This document shows positions 56,884 through 64,000 of a DNA stretch of 64,000 nucleotides, piece by piece. The stretch is from Mycolicibacterium baixiangningiae (GTDB lineage: Bacteria > Actinomycetota > Actinomycetes > Mycobacteriales > Mycobacteriaceae). The position numbers were made by a program, and so were the translations under genes. The stretch is taken from contig NZ_CP066218.1 in assembly GCF_016313185.1 (NCBI RefSeq), positions 4,588,001 through 4,652,000 of the forward strand, read 5' to 3'. Numbering within the stretch: position 1 is the first letter of the stretch; each line of letters opens with the position of its first letter. The notes beneath the pieces were generated by a model, which saw only the letters and a program-made list of their open reading frames with translations, searched no databases and was not told where the DNA came from.

Positions 56884-57858
56884 ATGAAAGGAAATCGGGG
56901 GATGGCATCACAGAAGTACATCGGCTATGTCGGTGGATTGGCGGTCGCAGTCGGGGTGGGTGCCGCGGTCGCGGTCGCCGGCCAGGGCATCGCCCATGCG
57001 GAGACGGAGTCGGCATCGAGCGCGTCGCAGCCGGCGGGCGCGGCGAACACCGGCCCGAAGAAAGACGACACAGCCGACAAGGCGGATGAGTCTGACGACA
57101 AGGCGGAGTCTGACGACAAGGCGGAGTCCGACGACAAGGCGGAGGCCGAGGAGAAGTCCAGCGACGCCAAACCGTCGCTGACCAAGAAGCTCCGGCAATC
57201 CGCCCAGCAGTTCGAAGCCGAGCAGATCGAGAAGCTGCGCAGTGTGTTCACGCCGCGCGGGGTCGATCAGTCGGAGCCGACGCCTAAGCGCGACAACGCT
57301 TCTGAGAACGAGTCGACAGACGAGGTGGCCGAGGCCGGCATCGCCGAGAAGGCGGCCCAGGACCCGGTCGACGAACCCGTCGACAAGCCGGTGTCGCTGG
57401 CCGCGGAACCGGTGCCGTGGAGCCCCGACCCCTTCCGGCCCGAAGATCCTGATCCCGACGACATGCCCGCAGCGGTGCTCGCCCTGCGGGACGCGATCCT
57501 GCGCGCACCCATCGACCCGAGAGTCAAGCCGGTGATCCGCGAGGGCATCGAACTGGCGTACCGGATCAGCCAGGTGGCGCCGGTGGCCAACGTACCGGTG
57601 CCGGTGTACAAGATCATTCCGGCGCTCGCGGAAGCCGCCCAGGGCAACAAGGCCGGCGCGCAGGTCATCGTCAACCAACTGCTGTTGACCACACAGCCGG
57701 TGGCGCTGCTGTACTACGGCTACGACCAGATCGCCGACCTGCTCAACATGGAGTACGAGGCGCGTGACCTCAAGCAGGAGTTCTACCGCACCGCGTGGGA
57801 CACGGTCGATCCGCTGGCACTGCTGCACATTCGGGGCCAGCACGGCCTTCGCAGTTAG
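56884..57858 (+). CDS. Acidic exported protein of unknown function
   Basis: 324 aa. Signal sequence MASQKYIGYVGGLAVAVGVG then AAVAVAGQGIAHA, a leader common to large mycobacterial exported proteins. Then an acidic Lys/Glu/Asp repeat region (DDKAES x3), a coiled-coil-like LRQSAQQFEAEQIEKLRSVF, an acidic Pro linker, and a compact C-terminal domain (AVLALRDAILRAPIDPRVKPVIREGIELAYRISQ, LLNMEYEARDLKQEFYRTAWDTVDPLALLH). No known catalytic motif. ATG 56884 has GAAAGGA nearby; an ATG at 56902 would also work. 3' end overlaps the convergent USP gene by 4 bp. Confidence 0.72.
   Translation: MKGNRGMASQKYIGYVGGLAVAVGVGAAVAVAGQGIAHAETESASSASQPAGAANTGPKKDDTADKADESDDKAESDDKAESDDKAEAEEKSSDAKPSLTKKLRQSAQQFEAEQIEKLRSVFTPRGVDQSEPTPKRDNASENESTDEVAEAGIAEKAAQDPVDEPVDKPVSLAAEPVPWSPDPFRPEDPDPDDMPAAVLALRDAILRAPIDPRVKPVIREGIELAYRISQVAPVANVPVPVYKIIPALAEAAQGNKAGAQVIVNQLLLTTQPVALLYYGYDQIADLLNMEYEARDLKQEFYRTAWDTVDPLALLHIRGQHGLRS
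57094..57147 (+). repeat. Three tandem 18-bp coding repeats
   Basis: GACGACAAGGCGGAGTC(T/C) at 57094-57111 and 57112-57129, and a variant ending GAGGCC at 57130-57147, each coding DDKAES (last DDKAEA). In-frame, so copy number can change without frameshift. Confidence 0.9.
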
Positions 57859-58742
57859 GAAAGGCCTTCGGCGGCCGGCTGATCCCGTGGTGTCACCACC
57901 ATCGGGACGTCGAGCACGCGCAGCATCTTCGCCGCCGTCGACCCGAGAAACAGCCGCGGCGGTGCGCTCAAGCGGCTCGAGCCGACCATGATCATGTCGC
58001 CGTCGTGCCATTCCAGCTTGCTCACCGCATCCTCGACACCGCGGCCGTCGACGACCGTGGAGGTGACCGGAATACCCTCAGGCAGGCTGCTTTTGGCGGT
58101 GTCCAGCGTGCGGGCCGCGTGTTCGAGAGCTCGCTGGCGCACCGCGTCGGTGTCGCCGCGCAGCACTCCGAACGTCGGGTCGAGCGCCACCAGTGAGACC
58201 AGCCGCAGCGGAGTGCCTGCCGCCGAACTGAACCGGACGGCGTGCTCGAGCAGCAGGTCGGCGCCTTCCCGGCGGCCGATCGCGCACGTCACCTCCCGCA
58301 CGCGGGTGACCGGGGAATCGCGAATCCCGCGCGGCGCCACCGCGACGGGCATCGGCGCGGAGTGCAGCAGCTGGTTGACCACGGACCCCAGTGAGTAGCT
58401 TCCCGCCAGGCCACCGCCCGACCCGCCCACCACGATCGCGTCGGCGCCGAGCCGGCCCGCCTCGCGGATGAGCCCGTCGGCGTACGAGTCGGCGAAGGCG
58501 ATATGGCTGTGGGCCGACACGTCGGCGGGCACCGTCGACAGCGCATCGGTCAACCACTTCCGCGCCTGGCCGATCAGCAGATCATCCTGGCCACCGGTCG
58601 GAACCATGGCGGGCAGCGTCCGATCGGATGGGACCACGACGCACACGTCGAGATCCGCTCCGAGTGTGCGGGCCAGGCGCACGCCGAGCGCGAGCGCGTC
58701 CGCGCCACCGGGTGTGGCGAGATAACCGACGACCAACCTCAT
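57855..58742 (-). CDS. Tandem universal stress protein
   Basis: 295 aa with two UspA domains (1-140 and 150-290). Each shows an ATP-type loop: GGSGGGLAGSYSLGSVVNQLLHSAPMPVAV in the first, VGSSRLSAPPRLFLGSTAAKMLRVLDVPMVV in the second (G-2x-G-9x-G-S form). Likely an ATP-binding stress or dormancy protein; partner unknown. ATG 58742. No DosR-type box was noted upstream. Confidence 0.85.
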   Translation of the reverse strand: MRLVVGYLATPGGADALALGVRLARTLGADLDVCVVVPSDRTLPAMVPTGGQDDLLIGQARKWLTDALSTVPADVSAHSHIAFADSYADGLIREAGRLGADAIVVGGSGGGLAGSYSLGSVVNQLLHSAPMPVAVAPRGIRDSPVTRVREVTCAIGRREGADLLLEHAVRFSSAAGTPLRLVSLVALDPTFGVLRGDTDAVRQRALEHAARTLDTAKSSLPEGIPVTSTVVDGRGVEDAVSKLEWHDGDMIMVGSSRLSAPPRLFLGSTAAKMLRVLDVPMVVTPRDQPAAEGLS

Positions 58743-58833
58743 GTCCGAACCACCGCCCATCTCGCACGTCCGGCGGACGCTGCGGGTTCCAATCCTGTCA
58801 ATCCGGCGGCGATCTCACCACCGCTTCACGAAA

Positions 58834-59703
58834 TCAAGGTCGATAGTGCGCGGTACCGTCCTCGAGCACCAGCCGCGCATCGGACCCGTCCGGTGCGGCG
58901 GCCTCGGTGCGGAACACCGCCTCACCGTCAGCGGTCCGCCAGATCGACGTCGTCAGAGTCTCGCCGGGGAACACCGGCGAGGTGAAGCGGGCGCCGATCG
59001 CGGTGATCCTTGTCGCGTCGCCCTCCCCCAGTTCAGCGACGAGCGCGCGGCCCGCGACACCGTACGTGCACAACCCGTGCAGGATCGGGCGCGGGAAACC
59101 GGCCAGTTCTCGGGCGAACCACGGATCGCTGTGCAGCGGGTTGCGGTCACCGGAGAGCCGGTAGAGCAGCGCCTGATCGTCGCGGGTGGGCAGCGCGATG
59201 CGCGCATCGGGGTCACGCTCGGGGATCTCGGGCGCCGGGGGCCGGGTTCCCGGTTGTCCGCCGAATCCGCCTTCGCCGCGGATGACCGCGGTCGACACCG
59301 TCTCGGCGACCACCTCACCGGTGTCGGGATCGGTGCCGGTGCCCTTGAACACCAGGATGGCGTTGCGGCCCTCGCCCTTGTCCTGGATGTCGGCGACCTC
59401 GGACACCACGCTGAGCCTGCCGGCCGGTTTGAGCGGCGCGAACAGCCGGACCTGCTGGGATCCATGCAGCAGCATGCTGAAGTTGAACGAGCCGACGGCG
59501 CCCACCGCACCCCAGGCCGGGCAGCCGATGACGGCGTAGGTGGGCAGCACCTGCTGGTCGACGTCGTGGCTGTTCTCGGTGGTGAACGCCAGGTCCGCGG
59601 TTCCCGCTCCGACGCCGAGGGCGTAGAGCAGCGTTTCGCGGTCGGTCCACTCGTAGAGCTTCGGCTCGGATTTCTTACCCACGGCGTCGGGGTCGATCGG
59701 CAT
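58834..59703 (-). CDS. htdY: MaoC-type enoyl-CoA hydratase HtdY
   Basis: 289 aa double hot-dog R-specific hydratase, the size of M. tuberculosis HtdY (Rv3389c, 290 aa). The C-terminal half has the hydratase-2 motif: DDQALLYRLSGDRNPLHSDP with Asp and His, then GFPRPILHGLCTYGVAGRAL. Hydrates 2-enoyl-CoAs in fatty-acid or sterol side-chain beta-oxidation. ATG 59703 follows AAAGGGAG. Divergent from a MarR gene across 75 bp with a palindrome in between. Confidence 0.9.
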   Translation of the reverse strand: MPIDPDAVGKKSEPKLYEWTDRETLLYALGVGAGTADLAFTTENSHDVDQQVLPTYAVIGCPAWGAVGAVGSFNFSMLLHGSQQVRLFAPLKPAGRLSVVSEVADIQDKGEGRNAILVFKGTGTDPDTGEVVAETVSTAVIRGEGGFGGQPGTRPPAPEIPERDPDARIALPTRDDQALLYRLSGDRNPLHSDPWFARELAGFPRPILHGLCTYGVAGRALVAELGEGDATRITAIGARFTSPVFPGETLTTSIWRTADGEAVFRTEAAAPDGSDARLVLEDGTAHYRP

Positions 59704-59739
59704 GAGCACTCCCTTTCTCGGCGTGGATCGGACACTATC

Positions 59740-59760
59740 TTTCCGGTTAACCCGCGGAAA
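59740..59760. promoter_or_regulatory. Candidate MarR operator between htdY and marR
   Basis: TTTCCG-gttaacccg-CGGAAA, a perfect 6-bp inverted repeat with a 9-bp spacer in the 75-bp divergent gap, 36 bp from the htdY start and 18 bp from the marR start. Size and place fit a site where the MarR protein represses itself and htdY. Confidence 0.5.
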
Positions 59761-59778
59761 TCTGGATATCGATAGGCC

Positions 59779-60207
59779 ATGGCCGAACCCGCGGGTTGGC
59801 AGGCGATGCGCTCGGTGTTGTTGCTCTGCCGGTCGATGAAGGCCGTCGTCGACCAGGAGCTCAAGGACGCGTTCGCGCTGCGGGTGATCGACTTCCAGAT
59901 CCTCAAACAGCTGCAGTCCAGGCAGAGCGGCACCTGTCTGCTCGGCGAGGTGGCCCGCGACCTGGTCGTGCACACCACCACGGTGAGCATCGCCACCGAG
60001 CGGCTCTCCCACCGGAACCTGGTCGAGCGCCAGGCCCATCCCACCGACCGCAGAGCGACTCTGGTGAACATCACCGACGAGGGCCGCGAGCTGGCGGAGG
60101 CGGCGACGGCGGCGTTGGCGGCTGCGGAATTCGGGCTGGCCGGGCTGACTCCCGACCAGTTGGCGGCGCTGGGCGGGGTCGACGCCGCCCGCGCCGCGAG
60201 AAGCTGA
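59779..60207 (+). CDS. MarR-family transcriptional regulator
   Basis: 142 aa. Dimer helix AGWQAMRSVLLLCRSMKAVVDQEL, winged HTH FALRVIDFQILKQLQSRQSG..LGEVARDLVVHTTTVSIATERLSHRNLVERQAHPTDRRATLVNITDEGREL with the canonical wing DRR. Divergent from htdY and 25 bp upstream of iunH. Effector unknown. Confidence 0.88.
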   Translation: MAEPAGWQAMRSVLLLCRSMKAVVDQELKDAFALRVIDFQILKQLQSRQSGTCLLGEVARDLVVHTTTVSIATERLSHRNLVERQAHPTDRRATLVNITDEGRELAEAATAALAAAEFGLAGLTPDQLAALGGVDAARAARS

Positions 60208-60232
60208 CCGCATCCGGGCGTATCGTCGGCCC

Positions 60233-61279
60233 ATGCCCGAGGACAACGAGTCTGCTGCGCGGATACCGGTTTTCGCCGATGTGGACACCGGGGTCGACGA
60301 TGCCATGGCCCTGGTGTACCTGCTCGCCAGCGCCGACGCCCAGCTGGTCGGTATCGCGTCGACCGCCGGCAACGTCGGTGTCGACCAGGTCTGTCGCAAC
60401 ACCCTGGATCTGCTCGAATTGTGCGGTGTGACCGGCGTTCCCGTATCGCGGGGCGCCGACGGGCCGGTCGCTTCGACGCTGGTGACCGCGGAGGACACCC
60501 ACGGCCCGCAGGGGTTGGGGTATGCCCGGCTGCCGACGAGCGGTCTTTCGTTGACCGGTTACGACGCTGCCGAGGCGTGGGTGCGGGCTGCGCGGGCGCA
60601 CCCCGGGGAGTTGGTGGGGATTGCGATCGGGCCGCTGACCAACCTCGCGCTCGCGCTACGGGCCGAACCGGCTCTGCCGACGCTGCTGCGCAGGCTGGTG
60701 ATCATGGGTGGCGCATTCGACTACCGGGGCAACACCACCGCGGTGGCGGAGTGGAACGTCAGCGTCGACCCGGAGGCCGCCGCTGAGGTGTTCATCGCCT
60801 GGAGCGCACCGGGCCTGACCCCGCCGATTGTGCTGGGGCTCAACCTGACCGAGCACATCGAATTGACGCCGACGCTGCTGACCCGGTTGGCGTCCGCCGC
60901 GCAGTCACCGACCGCGCCGATGAGTGTGCTCGACGACCGGGGCACCCGGTCGGTGGCCGCCAACCCGTTGATCCGGGTGCTCGAGGATGCGATGCGGTTC
61001 TACTTCGAGTTCCACTTCGACCAGGGCGAAGGCTATCTCGCGCATCTGCACGATCCGCTGGCCGCCGCCGTCGCCCTGGATCCCGACCTGGTGCAGTGCC
61101 GGCCCGCGACGGTGGATGTGGAGTTGGCCGGCACGCTGACCCGCGGGATGACGATCGCGGACTGGAACCGACGGTGGGGCCGCCCGCCGAACGCCCTGGT
61201 CGGTATCGGCGTCGACGCAGGCGTGTTCTTCGAGCGGTTCATCGAGCGGGTCGGCCCCTTCGCCCGCCGGCTGGGCTGA
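60233..61279 (+). CDS. iunH: Inosine-uridine nucleoside hydrolase
   Basis: 348 aa. The calcium-binding Asp cluster is seen in VFADVDTGVDDAMALVYLL, and a further calcium-site Asp in LAHLHDPLAAAVALDPDL; LAIMGGAF-like VIMGGAFDYRGNTT and AEWNVSVDPEAA are the ribose-contact segments. Cleaves ribonucleosides to base and ribose. Equivalent to Rv3393. Its stop is 1 bp from the imuB stop on the other strand. Confidence 0.92.
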   Translation: MPEDNESAARIPVFADVDTGVDDAMALVYLLASADAQLVGIASTAGNVGVDQVCRNTLDLLELCGVTGVPVSRGADGPVASTLVTAEDTHGPQGLGYARLPTSGLSLTGYDAAEAWVRAARAHPGELVGIAIGPLTNLALALRAEPALPTLLRRLVIMGGAFDYRGNTTAVAEWNVSVDPEAAAEVFIAWSAPGLTPPIVLGLNLTEHIELTPTLLTRLASAAQSPTAPMSVLDDRGTRSVAANPLIRVLEDAMRFYFEFHFDQGEGYLAHLHDPLAAAVALDPDLVQCRPATVDVELAGTLTRGMTIADWNRRWGRPPNALVGIGVDAGVFFERFIERVGPFARRLG

Positions 61280-61280
61280 C

Positions 61281-62882
61281 CTACTCGTAGGCGCCCTCCA
61301 CATACCAGCGCCGCTGGCGGTAACACAGCAGCAGCGCCGCCTGCCCCTTGCCGCCGTCGAGCAGCACCTGCGCCCGGGCGGTGCGGCCCTTGGCGCGGTC
61401 GGGGTCCCACCACCGTTCGTCGACCGGCCACGGCCCGGCCCACCAGGACAGGTCACCGCGATATCCCCCGCCGTCCAGCCGCGCCGGCGAGCCGGAGAAC
61501 AGTCCACGGTGGGTCACCCGCACCGGATTGCCCTCGGCGTCGAGCACCTCCACCGGATCGTCGAGCAGCACAGCGGGCGACGGTTCGGGCAGCTGCCCGG
61601 GCCACGGCTGGCGCGGATCGGCCTGTGGCACCGGCTCATCCCCGAACGCGGTGAAGGTGATCCGCTCGGTCGGACCGCGCCCACCGCTGAGCACCGGAAC
61701 CTGCACCGCCTCCGGTCCGAGCAGACCCTGCACGCGCACCAGCGCCCGCCGGGCCCGCAGCCGATCCTCCTCCCCGGCCCCACCCCACAGCGGTAGCTGC
61801 AGTGCTTCGGCCGAGATCACCTCGACCGGGCGCAACCGCAGCACGGTGATCGGCGCCGTGGGCCGGTCGTTGGGGTTGCGCCGGTTCAGCCAGCCGTCGA
61901 GCTGCCAGCGCACGCGGTCGGCAGTGGCGTCCTCGGTCAGCGGCTCGGCACACCGCCAGACCCGCTCCAGCTCTTTACCGTCCTCGGTGACGGCGTGGAT
62001 CGCCAGCCGGGTGCAGCCGACCCCCGCCGACTCGAGGCTGCGGTGCAGTTCACCGGCCAGTGACCGACCGGCGAACGCCGCGGCGTCCACCCGGTCGATC
62101 GGCGGATCGCAGTTGCGCACCGCGTCCAGTTCGGCCGGCGGTTCCCGGCCCGACGGACCGCGGGCCGGCTCTCCCCGGGCGAACCGGTGCGCGGCGACGG
62201 CGTCCGCCCCGAAGCGGGACGCCACATCCGTCCGGGACAGCGCGGCGAACTGACCGATGTGCCGAATCCCCATGCGCCACAGCAGATCCGCTAGTTCCTC
62301 ACGACCAGGTGCGGCCAAACTCGGCTCGGTGGCCAGCTGCCGGATCGACAGTGCGGACAGGAAACCGGCGTCCGCACCGGGCGCCACGATGCGACCCGCG
62401 CGCGCGGCGAACACCGCCGTGGGCAGCTGATCGGCGATGCCGACCTGACATTCCACCCCGGCCGCGGCGACCGCGTCGACCAGCCGTTCGGCCGCCGCCT
62501 GTTCGGAACCGAAGTACCGGGCCGCCCCGCGCACCGCCAGCACGAGCAGACCCGGCCGGAGCACCTCGGCGCGCGGCACCAGATCGTCCACGGCCGCCGT
62601 GACGCTCTCGAAGTGGCGGGCATCGCGAGCCGGATCCGCCGCGGCGACATGCAGCTGCGGACACCGGGCCTGCGACTCCCGGCGCCGCAGCCCCCGTCGC
62701 ACCCCCGCGGCCCGCGCCGAGGCCGAACACGCGATGACCCGGTTGGCCAGCGTGACCGCCACCGGCGCCGTAGGCGGCAGACCTGCCGCCGCGGCGGCGG
62801 CGACCGCGGGCCAGTCCATGCACCAGACGGCCAGCACCCGGGCCGCATTTTGTGAGGCCGCCTTTCGAGAGGACCGCGACAC
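61281..62882 (-). CDS. imuB: Mutasome protein ImuB (Y-family polymerase homologue)
   Basis: 533 aa. Y-family fold beginning RVLAVWCMDWPAVAAAAAAGL, but the acidic active-site residues of true Y polymerases are missing (CMDWPAV, LLVLAVRGAARYFG), so it is a non-catalytic hub. The beta-clamp-binding motif QLPLWG is present near residue 350. Recruits DnaE2 and ImuA' to the clamp during SOS mutagenesis. GTG 62882 starts 1 bp after the imuA' stop; the longer frame overlaps imuA'. Equivalent to Rv3394c. Confidence 0.93.
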   Translation of the reverse strand: MSRSSRKAASQNAARVLAVWCMDWPAVAAAAAAGLPPTAPVAVTLANRVIACSASARAAGVRRGLRRRESQARCPQLHVAAADPARDARHFESVTAAVDDLVPRAEVLRPGLLVLAVRGAARYFGSEQAAAERLVDAVAAAGVECQVGIADQLPTAVFAARAGRIVAPGADAGFLSALSIRQLATEPSLAAPGREELADLLWRMGIRHIGQFAALSRTDVASRFGADAVAAHRFARGEPARGPSGREPPAELDAVRNCDPPIDRVDAAAFAGRSLAGELHRSLESAGVGCTRLAIHAVTEDGKELERVWRCAEPLTEDATADRVRWQLDGWLNRRNPNDRPTAPITVLRLRPVEVISAEALQLPLWGGAGEEDRLRARRALVRVQGLLGPEAVQVPVLSGGRGPTERITFTAFGDEPVPQADPRQPWPGQLPEPSPAVLLDDPVEVLDAEGNPVRVTHRGLFSGSPARLDGGGYRGDLSWWAGPWPVDERWWDPDRAKGRTARAQVLLDGGKGQAALLLCYRQRRWYVEGAYE

Positions 62883-62883
62883 G

Positions 62884-63585
62884 CTACTCACCGACCGCGT
62901 GGGCGGGGCCGTGACCCCGGCCCCGTGCCCGCATCGCCAGCCGTACCCGGCTGATCCGTCCGCACCCCGGGATCGGTGTCTGTGCCGGGTCTCGCGGACC
63001 GGCCACCTCGTAACCGCACACCCTGGCCTCCAACCGGGCCGACGCCCCGTGCCAGTCACCGTCGGTGACCAGCAGGGTGCAGCCCTTCTGCCGCGCCCGA
63101 GCCGTCACCGCGCGGGCCCGGCCCGCGGGCACCGACCGTCCGCCCAGCCCGAGCACCACCAGATCCATCCCGTCCATCAGGACCGCTGCCACCTCCACCG
63201 GATCGCCGCCCGGATCCGGGATGACGGCCACTCTGCTGAGGTCGGCGCCCATCTCCACGGCGGCCAGCAGACCGACGCGAGGCTGGCCGACGATGGCGGC
63301 GTGACCACCGGCCGCCGTCGTTGCCGCGACCATGCCCAGCGACAGTGAACGCGCTCCCGAGAGCACCGCGACCGTTCCGCGCGGCAACGACACCGGAAGC
63401 TGATCAGCCAGCGATTCGGGCAGCGGCAGCAAACTTTCCACCACCGGCGCCGGGTCGACCGACGGGGTCGGCCCACGACGGCCGGAGCCGACCTTGCCGG
63501 CCACCGCGGCCATCTGCTTACGCAAGCGTTCGACCTGCTCAGTGCGGGTGAGTTGAGCCAGATCGAGGTTGGTCGCCGCTGTCAC
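62884..63585 (-). CDS. imuA': Mutasome accessory protein ImuA'
   Basis: 233 aa RecA-like-fold protein ([30 protein letters not shown] at the start; [34 protein letters not shown] in the core, without a full Walker A). Partner of ImuB in DnaE2-dependent translesion synthesis. GTG 63585; a perfect LexA box lies 36 bp upstream. Equivalent to Rv3395c. Confidence 0.92.
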   Translation of the reverse strand: MTAATNLDLAQLTRTEQVERLRKQMAAVAGKVGSGRRGPTPSVDPAPVVESLLPLPESLADQLPVSLPRGTVAVLSGARSLSLGMVAATTAAGGHAAIVGQPRVGLLAAVEMGADLSRVAVIPDPGGDPVEVAAVLMDGMDLVVLGLGGRSVPAGRARAVTARARQKGCTLLVTDGDWHGASARLEARVCGYEVAGPRDPAQTPIPGCGRISRVRLAMRARGRGHGPAHAVGE

Positions 63586-63621
63586 AAACACACCTCCAGC
63601 ATCACCCGAAACACCCGATGT

Positions 63622-63637
63622 TCGAACCTTTGTTCGA
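63622..63637. promoter_or_regulatory. LexA (SOS) box of imuA'-imuB
   Basis: TCGAAC-cttt-GTTCGA, a perfect SOS consensus 36 bp upstream of the imuA' GTG. Confidence 0.95.
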
Positions 63638-63971
63638 TGCAACGAGTAAACACTGAGCCACCGACAAGCGTCAAGCCGCGGAGGGGCGCATCAACATGCC
63701 GCGCTGATCCCATCAGCCGATGCACAGCACCGACGCTCTCGATGCCATCGCCCGAAATCATTGGGCGAGATGCGAGCGGGTCCTCTATTGGCCCGTCGAA
63801 GCGGATCGACTCGGAGAACGCAGAGCCTGAAGCGTCACAGCGCCGTTGCACCGTCCCGGAGAGTCCACGGTGGCCGTTGGAGACACGCCCAACGATTTTT
63901 GAATAGCAGACCAGCCGCAGAGGGCCGCACTATTGAAAATGCACAGCCCCGACGGTCGCGGAAGGTGAATC
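63638..63971. other. Intergenic stretch without a recognised gene
   Basis: Between the imuA' LexA box and the last start codon. Short frames exist on both strands but have no ribosome-binding site or familiar sequence. The last 80 bp are AT-richer (ATTTTTGAATAG, CTATTGAAAATG) and probably hold the promoter of the gene starting at 63972. Confidence 0.5.
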
Positions 63972-64000
63972 ATGAACTCCGAACTCATAACGAACGTACG
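63972..64000 (+). CDS. Start of an unidentified gene (partial)
   Basis: ATG at 63972 with GGAAGGTG six bases upstream, reading MNSELITNVR before the window ends. Too short to identify; called only from the ribosome-binding site and the AT-rich region before it. Confidence 0.35.

Noticed and set aside
57094..57147. CRISPR-like repeats
   Set aside because: Three 18-bp units without spacers, in frame inside a gene; a tandem coding repeat.
63582..63851. 89-codon frame upstream of imuA' on the minus strand
   Set aside because: It runs through the LexA box, has no ribosome-binding site and no recognisable sequence.

Overview
The window comes from a high-GC actinobacterium, almost certainly a fast-growing mycobacterium (Mycolicibacterium type). 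The evidence is gene content and order. The left and centre follow the Mycobacterium tuberculosis order Rv3313c-Rv3342 (add-deoA-cdd, sdhCDAB, sigJ, a class-III aminotransferase, dacB1, a YihY-type protein, trpS, metC-metA, a methyltransferase). The rest follows Rv3355c-Rv3395c (DUF3017, folD, an OYE-type oxidoreductase, the mfpA conservon, trmL, nitroreductase, PPOX protein, dnaE2, htdY, iunH, imuB-imuA'). Many genes use GTG starts and 4-bp GTGA or ATGA overlaps. No rRNA, tRNA or CRISPR array was seen.

Layout. 1-6.7 kb: nucleoside salvage operon (cdd-deoA-add, then a MarR-type gene leaving the window) divergent from the succinate dehydrogenase operon. 6.7-7.8 kb: a DUF559 (endonuclease-fold) gene bracketed by two inverted copies of a 58-bp repeat. 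7.8-9.3 kb: an ECF41 sigma factor convergent with a carboxymuconolactone-decarboxylase-family gene that carries a textbook ECF41 promoter. 9.4-13.2 kb: LysR regulator, tartrate/D-malate-type dehydrogenase and SLC13 transporter. 13.3-17.2 kb: secreted DUF732 protein, then an aldehyde dehydrogenase divergent from an Lrp regulator and aminotransferase. 17.3-24.7 kb: SMP-30-like protein with a suspicious in-frame stop, dacB, nitronate monooxygenase, a guanidine-III riboswitch with an SMR exporter, YihY, trpS, xthA and a hydrolase. 24.9-31.8 kb: monomeric icd, a SAM-IV riboswitch ahead of metY-metX-methyltransferase, then DUF3017-folD.

31.9-42.9 kb is more accessory: OYE-family oxidoreductase, PE-PPE-domain protein, an FHA-ABC exporter like Rv1747, an AraC remnant, a rhomboid-like protein with a lipase-like hydrolase, two small secreted proteins (one a haemophore-type protein), a transglutaminase-like protein and a flavin monooxygenase. 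43-47.5 kb is the conservon: sensor kinase, roadblock, DUF742, MfpB GTPase, and the gyrase-protecting pentapeptide protein MfpA. Between it and trmL, which are neighbours in M. tuberculosis, sits about 2 kb of foreign DNA: an IS remnant and a frameshifted, LexA-boxed 13E12 gene, bounded by a 16-bp direct repeat.

49.7-64 kb: trmL, nitroreductase, a small secreted protein, a PPOX protein, the SOS mutagenic polymerase dnaE2, a class A flavin monooxygenase preceded by a rifamycin-associated-element-like palindrome, an acidic secreted protein, a universal stress protein, htdY divergent from a MarR gene, a nucleoside hydrolase and imuB-imuA'. The complete mycobacterial mutasome (DnaE2, ImuA', ImuB) is therefore in the window, with a perfect LexA box before dnaE2 and before imuA'. 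The best leads are the rifamycin-element link, the repeat-flanked DUF559 gene, the 13E12/IS insertion, the ECF41 promoter and the two riboswitches.
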